A DNA stretch of 18,230 nt, taken from assembly GCA_002508705.1 (NCBI GenBank), contig DAYL01000032.1:204804-223033 (forward strand), given 5' to 3'. Below are positions 14,591 to 18,230 of the stretch, one piece after another. The DNA comes from Methanoculleus sp. UBA374. GTDB lineage: Archaea > Halobacteriota > Methanomicrobia > Methanomicrobiales > Methanoculleaceae. The notes below the pieces were generated by a model. The model was not told the DNA's origin. It did not search any database and saw only the letters and a program-made list of their open reading frames with translations. Numbering within the stretch: position 1 is the stretch's first letter; every line of letters begins with the position of its first letter. The position numbers were made by a program, and so were the translations under genes.

Positions 14591-14667
14591 ACCCACCCTT
14601 CAGTGGGGATGACACGGAAACTTCCACAGGAAGTTTCCTGACAGGAAGATGCAGAGCATCTTCCGTG
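14591..14667. repeat. Cluster of perfect hairpins (compound palindrome)
   Basis: Three hairpins in series. CCCAC/GTGGG flanks a 6-nt loop near 14592-14607. GGAAACTTCC-ACA-GGAAGTTTCC (14616-14638) has ten perfect pairs. GGAAGATGC-AGA-GCATCTTCC (14644-14664) has nine. The last two are enclosed by an outer pair CACGGAA (14615-14621 region) and TTCCGTG (14661-14667). It precedes the TnpB-like tail; subterminal hairpins are typical of IS200/IS605 elements, but their number and perfection are unusual. Confidence 0.75.
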
Positions 14668-14733
14668 AAGCGGAGCCACCCTTCCCATTTGGTTCGAGAC
14701 GATACATTTTCTTCTCATATCTCGTATTGGAAG

Positions 14734-14905
14734 GCGTCTGCGTTGCGAGAACCAAGCAACCGGAATACACAGTCTGCTGTAAGGCAGAAACTGCCCGAAC
14801 AGAACATTCAACGCCTGTGGAGATCGAGTAAGACCCGAAAGGGCACGGTCGATGAAGCAGGAAGCCACGCCCAAAAGGAGCGGGGTAGTTCACGTGACAG
14901 GCATC
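14734..14905 (+). mobile_element. Right-end remnant of an IS200/IS605-family (TnpB-type) element
   Basis: Two signs support this. The reading frame ends with REPSNRNTQSAVRQKLPEQN and then TVDEAGSHAQKERGSS, which resembles the variable C-terminal tail of archaeal TnpB proteins (often ...VDEAGS or ...VVEAGS). The DNA at 14852-14892 runs from GATGAAGCAGGAAGCC through an imperfect stem (CCACGCCC, loop AAAA, GGAGCGGGG) into TAGTTCAC, the usual right end of such elements and of their guide (omega) RNA. No catalytic RuvC motif or zinc finger of TnpB remains, and no TnpA is present. It is therefore a dead fragment, although a guide-RNA-like end could still be transcribed. Confidence 0.55.
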
Positions 14906-15041
14906 TGCACATCGGGCCTTACAGGTGGAGATCCACCCCTCAAACGACCGCAATAGGCTGAAAACGTGGGCAGCGCCGGATGACAGAGGCAGGAACGATC
15001 CCGGCGGCCGCTCGCCGACCGAAACCCTGATGCCGTGGACC

Positions 15042-15077
15042 GTCCAAAATTCCGGACATATGTCTAAAAAATTGGAC
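15042..15077. promoter_or_regulatory. Two-tier dyad operator over the MNT start codon
   Basis: A perfect inner palindrome GACATATGTC (15055-15064) contains the ATG. Perfect outer arms GTCCAA (15042-15047) and TTGGAC (15072-15077) are each separated from it by exactly seven bases. Both dyads share one centre (15059/15060). The encoded protein has an N-terminal winged helix, so binding of its own promoter is a natural guess. Confidence 0.6.
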
Positions 15078-15644
15078 ATTCGGGAGGACCACCTCAGGGT
15101 CCTCTTCCTCTTCACCCGGGGCTACAACCAGGAGATCTACATCCGGGAGGTCTGCAGGAATCTTCCGATCAGCCGTGGATCGGCCCAGACAGCCCTTGAA
15201 TACCTTGAGGAGAAACAGGTCCTCCGCTCCATCACCCGGGGCAGGACGCGGTTGTTCTCCCTGCAGCGGGGCAGCCACGCGCGGGACTTCTGCACTCTTG
15301 CAGAGATCTACCGGAGAATCTGTTTTGGGGAGGAGGAACCCTTCGTCGCCGGGGTCCTCGACCGGATCGCCCCCCACATCAACGGGAGTTGCGCGGTCTT
15401 CGGGAGCCACGCAGAGGGGACCGCGGACGAAGAGTCCGACCTCGACCTCTTCGTCGCCGGAGAATGCCGGAGGGACGAGGTCGAGAAGATCGGAAAGACT
15501 TACGGCCTCCCGATTCACCTCACCGTCTACCCTCCGGAGATCTTTGACCGTAGCCTCCACACAGATCCCTTTCTCCAGGAAGTGCTCCGGAACCATGTGC
15601 TGATCAAAGGCACCGAACACTTCGTTGAGCAGGCGGTGGGATAA
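15060..15644 (+). CDS. MNT-type nucleotidyltransferase antitoxin with N-terminal winged helix
   Basis: The protein is 194 residues from the ATG at 15060; the frame is open further upstream, but that part is not protein-like. Residues 8-70 are a winged helix (HLRVLFLFTRG, IYIREVCRNLPISRGSAQTALEYLEEK, then the wing VLRSITRGRTRLFSL). Residues 110-160 carry the minimal nucleotidyltransferase core, VFGSHAEGTADEESDLDLFV, with the GSx3G and SDxDL motifs complete; a third carboxylate is hard to place in PIHLTVYPPE. In HEPN/MNT modules the MNT protein adds AMP to the HEPN toxin and so silences it. The stop overlaps the HEPN start by one base, the usual tight coupling. The added DNA-binding domain suggests it also represses its own promoter. 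Confidence 0.85.
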   Translation: MSKKLDIREDHLRVLFLFTRGYNQEIYIREVCRNLPISRGSAQTALEYLEEKQVLRSITRGRTRLFSLQRGSHARDFCTLAEIYRRICFGEEEPFVAGVLDRIAPHINGSCAVFGSHAEGTADEESDLDLFVAGECRRDEVEKIGKTYGLPIHLTVYPPEIFDRSLHTDPFLQEVLRNHVLIKGTEHFVEQAVG

Positions 15645-16126
15645 TGGATCAACTTGTGTGGTGCGGCCGGATCAAGAACGGGATCTCCCTTACCGCTCCA
15701 AACGAAACCCTGGCATCTGCATACCTGAAGAAAGCCGAAGAAGCCCTTGAGACGATGCAGACAATCACTGCCCGTGACTGGAAGATAACGACCGCGTACT
15801 ATGCGATGTACTTCTCCCTCTACGCTGTCCTCACGCGGCTTGGGATACGGTGTGAGAACCATTCCTGCACTATCCTGCTTATGGAACGGCTTCTCTCCAA
15901 TTATTTCACTCCTGCAGAGGTGACACTCGTCGAGAGAGCGAGAGGAGCAAGAGTCGACGCACAGTATTACATCTCGCGAGAGGTCCCGGACCCCCTCTGT
16001 GAGGAACTAATCCGGGCCGCTCCGCGGTTCCTGGTAAAGTGCGCGGCGATCGTCAGCGCGATGAACGAGAGAACCGTCGGGACCCTGAGGAAACGCCTGA
16101 TGGAGGCACTCGGCAAAGAGGACTGA
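15644..16126 (+). CDS. HEPN-domain toxin
   Basis: The protein is 160 residues, all helical in appearance. The HEPN signature is present: WKITTAYYAMYFSLYAVLTRLGIRC (46-70) is the classic second helix, and ARVDAQYYI (102-110) is the conserved Arg region. The common R-x4-H catalytic motif reads R-x4-Y here (R103, Y108, followed by Y109). In studied HEPN/MNT pairs, a nearby Tyr is the residue modified by the antitoxin, and R-H acts in RNA cleavage. The missing His may mean reduced or altered RNase activity, or that it belongs to the group with R-x-x-A-x-Y style motifs. It is translated just after, and coupled to, the MNT gene. Such pairs act in stress response or phage defence. Confidence 0.85.
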   Translation: MDQLVWCGRIKNGISLTAPNETLASAYLKKAEEALETMQTITARDWKITTAYYAMYFSLYAVLTRLGIRCENHSCTILLMERLLSNYFTPAEVTLVERARGARVDAQYYISREVPDPLCEELIRAAPRFLVKCAAIVSAMNERTVGTLRKRLMEALGKED

Positions 16127-16148
16127 GAGGCGTGGACCAGGAGGTTTT

Positions 16149-16181
16149 TCACCCCAAAAGCGCCCGTGTAACCTTTCCAGG
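16149..16181. repeat. Island-bounding direct repeat, right copy
   Basis: Shares TCACCCCAAAAGCGCCCG exactly and TTCCAGG after a diverged gap with 14420-14453, in the same orientation. It starts 23 nt after the HEPN stop, so the two copies enclose the IS remnant and the toxin-antitoxin pair. Confidence 0.65.
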
Positions 16182-16237
16182 CAAGTATGGTTCCGGGTAA
16201 GGATAGATCCGGACACGGGGTTATCGCGACGCCGCCC

Positions 16238-16661
16238 TCACCGGATCTCCCCGCCCGGAGGCCACGTCGTCAGCACCACGTAGTATGCGCCTTCGTACCG
16301 TAGGTGTCGCGAAGCGCCCTGCCGCGTACGAGACCGGAGCGCCCCCGACGACGCGCCGGCTCCGATCGCCCCACTCCCGCGCCGAAGGGTTCCGCTCCCC
16401 GCCCCGGATCACCGCGTCGAGCGCGGGATGTTCTTCGAAGTCCTTCTCGGTCAAGGAGACGACCGCGCTCTCCCCCGGCTCTGCCCTCTCCATGACGTAG
16501 AGCATCGGCTGCCCGCCCGAGTTCTCGTGAGCGTAGAGGATGACGGCGTCGGCGAGCATGAACCCGAGCGCGACGGCGACGAGACCGGCAAGGCCGCAGG
16601 CGACGATGATTCCTGCCGTTTTGAGCCGGTTTCTGGATTCCGTTTTAACATCTTCTGCCAT
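16238..16661 (-). pseudogene. Small single-helix membrane protein with frame-disrupted C-terminus
   Basis: It starts at ATG 16661 with a fine GGGAGGTG site eight bases upstream. Residues 1-95 read well: charged MAEDVKTESRNRLK, helix GIIVACGLAGLVAVALGFMLADAVIL (16-41), then SAVVSLTEKDFEEHPALDAVIRGGERNP. This closely matches the neighbour at 16687-17172 (ASVIHLTDQDLKQHPVLDSAIRDANRNP). After that the frames slip: one gives ALRDTYGT, another gives RYEGAYYVVLTTWPPGGEIR with a stop at 16238, equivalent to FLEYDGAYYLTRVLLH of the neighbour. The open frame itself runs on into Arg-rich sequence to 16221. Two small indels between about 16260 and 16320 would restore a paralogue of about 140 residues. 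Function of the family is unknown; a small exported domain on one anchor is likely. Confidence 0.6.
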
Positions 16662-16686
16662 TTTGATTACACCTCCCGACCCGGTC

Positions 16687-17172
16687 TTAGTGGAGCAGAA
16701 CGCGAGTGAGGTAATACGCACCGTCGTACTCAAGGAATGGCCGGTCCTTCTCCCTTGCATCGATACCAAATGACTCAATAAGGACGAGGTTTTCGATCCC
16801 CGTCATCGGGGCTACACCGGATACCTGCACGTCGGGGTTCCTGTTGGCGTCCCGAATCGCGGAGTCGAGCACCGGGTGCTGCTTGAGATCCTGATCGGTC
16901 AGGTGGATGACGGATGCATTCTCCGGGGGAGCATCCGGAACCTTCTGGACGACAAGCGCCTGAGGGGGACCGTCGATCCCCGTGATCAGGGCAACAAGGG
17001 CGGTATACGCAACTACAACCGTCGCGACGAGGAGAACGACGCCGATGAACGCCAGAACCCCGATAACGAGCAAACGTCTGTTGACTTTCGATTTCAGGAT
17101 CTCCTCTATGCTTTTACCTTGGATGTAACAGCACTCCCCAAAGGATGGATTTCCCCGCTCTGCATAACTCAC
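16687..17172 (-). CDS. Small single-helix membrane protein, paralogue of its neighbour
   Basis: The protein is 161 residues from a GTG at 17172. A charged segment KSIEEILKSKVNRR precedes a membrane helix LLVIGVLAFIGVVLLVATVVVAYTALVALI (34-63). Outside lies a domain with VIHLTDQDLKQHPVLDSAIRDANRNPDVQV (about 89-117) and a C-terminal FLEYDGAYYLTRVLLH. The adjoining gene at 16238 has the same plan. The start is doubtful: the first 18 residues look unlike protein, and the best ribosome-binding site (GAGGAG near 17185) is better placed for an ATG at 17176 in another frame, which makes only 20 codons (17114-17176). A one-base slip near 17115-17170 would join the two. Family function unknown. Confidence 0.65.
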   Translation of the reverse strand: MSYAERGNPSFGECCYIQGKSIEEILKSKVNRRLLVIGVLAFIGVVLLVATVVVAYTALVALITGIDGPPQALVVQKVPDAPPENASVIHLTDQDLKQHPVLDSAIRDANRNPDVQVSGVAPMTGIENLVLIESFGIDAREKDRPFLEYDGAYYLTRVLLH

Positions 17173-17197
17173 TCATGATTGTTCTCCTCGATTTCTT

Positions 17198-17299
17198 CCC
17201 GGAGGCCGGAGAAGCACACATGTTACGTACACGGAATGCGTACATCTCATCAGCAGCCTCCGGGCTTGTGGAGTTCTTCATCCGGGCGTCAAGCAGGGA
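17198..17299. repeat. 102-bp diverged repeat, copy B
   Basis: Partner of 14085-14184. Shares GGAATGCGTACATCTCAT exactly, and GTCAAGCAGGGA near its end. It fills the gap between the stop of the 17289-17756 gene (whose last four codons and stop lie inside it) and the 16687-17172 gene. In both copies the element sits just upstream of a minus-strand small membrane gene. Confidence 0.75.
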
Positions 17300-17756
17300 G
17301 GGCATCCGTACACTCGGCCACCGCATAGTTGCTCGTCATCATGAGAGCCTGAATGTCGCCCTCCGCCAGGACGGAGATTGCAAGAGAATGGCAACGTGAG
17401 ATAGAAAACGCAAATACTTCCGGATCTTTACCGTCGATCGATATTTCAAATTGATACTCCCCCCCGTCATTCTTGATGGACGTCCCGTCGTTCTTGATGA
17501 ACGATGTTACATCCTCGTCCGCCTCAAGCCGATATACCTCCGTACAGACAGGAACACGAATGCGAGTGGCGTTGGCGTCAAACACCGTTACGTTAACCTC
17601 GTGCGGCACGTCATAGGCGTTAAAGACGTGAAAAAGGTGTGAACTGCAGGGCGGAGTTGCCTGCGACTCCTGTTCTGTTCCGCAGAAAATAACCGTACCG
17701 GCCACAACCATAATACCGACCACAGCAAGAACCGTCACCAACGCTGCTGCCCGCAT
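17289..17756 (-). CDS. Exported or membrane-anchored protein with four to five cysteines
   Basis: The protein is 155 residues from the ATG at 17756, with a GAGGTGAGG site upstream. Residues 4-25 (AALVTVLAVVGIMVVAGTVIFC) form a signal anchor or signal peptide. The rest is a soluble beta-rich domain: HLFHVFNAYDVPHEVNVTVFDANATRIRVPVCTEVYRLEADEDVTSFI, then a direct DGTSIKNDGGEYQFEISIDG and an ISRCHSLAISVL strand. Cysteines at about 25, 37, 71, 124 and 149 could form disulfides outside the cell. This resembles small archaeal beta-sandwich surface proteins, but I cannot name the family. A short duplicated IKNDG motif occurs at about residues 86-97. It is 15 nt downstream of the 17772 gene and probably co-transcribed with it. 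Confidence 0.68.
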   Translation of the reverse strand: MRAAALVTVLAVVGIMVVAGTVIFCGTEQESQATPPCSSHLFHVFNAYDVPHEVNVTVFDANATRIRVPVCTEVYRLEADEDVTSFIKNDGTSIKNDGGEYQFEISIDGKDPEVFAFSISRCHSLAISVLAEGDIQALMMTSNYAVAECTDALPA

Positions 17757-17771
17757 CTCCGCCTCACCTCA

Positions 17772-18216
17772 TCACTGGTATCCGGCGACGACCCCTTTCG
17801 TCTCACTGATCCTCCGGGCATTGTCGTGCGATGCGTCGCCATGTCGGGTGTCGCAAGAGTACTCAAAGCACATGTCGTTCCCCATGAAACACCAGAAGAG
17901 GAACAGGAGCGGCAGGCAGAAGACGACCACGACGAGCCAGGCATACTCCCGCACCGGGACGCTCCCCCCGGTGAAGAACGGCCGAAAGAACCAGACGAAG
18001 AGAGCGGCGGTGATGAGGGCCGCAAGGATAGAGATCTCCCATACGATGAAACTGAGCCAGCGGAACGGGACCGGCATGGAGAGGAGGACGATGACGAAGG
18101 CAATCAGGGCATACTCCTTTGTCGTGATCCGGCCCCGGTCCCGGCCGGTGAGGCGGGGCCAGGCGTGCCAGAGAAGGAGAACGACGGCGGATGTGCCGAG
18201 GAGATAGAGAGGTCAT
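17772..18216 (-). CDS. Four-helix membrane protein, apparent frameshift near its start
   Basis: The ATG at 18077 gives 101 residues: two or three helices (WLSFIVWEISILAALITAALFVWFF and YAWLVVVVFCLPLLFLFWCFMG) and a polar tail with CFEYSCDTRHGD. The same frame stays open upstream and clearly encodes more of the protein: YLLGTSAVVLLLWHAWPRL, a charged TGRDRGRITTKEYA, and the helix LIAFVIVLLSM, with no start codon until a stop at 18213-18215. An ATG at 18216 lies one base out of phase; dropping one T in the CCTCTCTATC run (18204-18212) would give MTLYLLGTSAVV. So the gene is probably about 147 residues and frameshifted, or its start is affected by sequence error. It lies at the window edge. Function unknown. 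Confidence 0.5.
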
Positions 18217-18230
18217 CCCAATACTCTCGC

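Noticed and set aside
14420..14667. CRISPR array or tRNA genes near the hairpins
   Set aside because: Repeats are palindromes of different sequence without regular spacers; no cloverleaf can be drawn.

Overview
The window looks like a chromosomal stretch from a methanogenic archaeon of the Methanomicrobiales, most likely Methanoculleus-like. The basis is a long, clear MtrH (methyl-tetrahydromethanopterin:coenzyme M methyltransferase subunit H), an FmdE-family protein, archaeal FlaJ-type pilus membrane proteins, archaeal TATA-like promoters and GC-rich coding DNA (estimated by eye). The taxonomic call is inference from protein character; no search was run. I see no rRNA, tRNA or CRISPR array.

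Layout. (1) 1-1400: a small four-helix membrane protein (minus strand) and mostly empty DNA. (2) 1402-4336: a type IV pilus-like module. A KaiC/FlaH-like protein without a Walker A lysine converges on a two-gene minus-strand operon of FlaJ/TadC-type platform proteins. The second of these carries an extracellular Big_1-like immunoglobulin domain. (3) 4337-5154: a palindrome-rich spacer and the wreck of a winged-helix regulator with a C-terminal membrane segment. (4) 5201-7659: a Nudix hydrolase, an AEC-family transporter and a tandem SRPBCC protein. (5) 7748-10214: an FmdE-family protein, a metal-type ABC ATPase (frameshifted inside its Walker A motif), an ABC-3 permease and a membrane/coiled-coil protein, all overlapping, with no substrate-binding protein. 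(6) 10341-10913: a Yip1-like membrane protein with a plausible leaderless promoter. (7) 11433-13031: a stand-alone mtrH followed at 15 nt by an unrecognised Cys-rich protein.

(8) 13326-18216: a minus-strand run of small membrane or secreted proteins (82, 112, about 140, 161, 155 and about 147 aa). The run is interrupted at about 14420-16181 by an island holding a gene 3'-end fragment, stacked perfect hairpins, the right end of an IS200/IS605 (TnpB-type) element and an intact MNT/HEPN toxin-antitoxin pair. A two-tier dyad lies exactly over the start codon of the MNT antitoxin, which itself carries a winged helix. Related copies of the same 34-bp sequence bound the island. A separate, diverged 100-bp repeat occurs upstream of two of the small membrane genes (14085 and 17198).

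Several genes are broken by single-base slips (8334, about 16260-16320, about 17115-17170, about 18204-18212). Either this is a region of gene decay or the assembly carries indel errors; the sequence alone cannot decide. The most promising items are the island with its self-operator, the Ig-domain pilus platform protein next to a Walker-A-less FlaH-like protein, and the mtrH plus Cys-rich pair.
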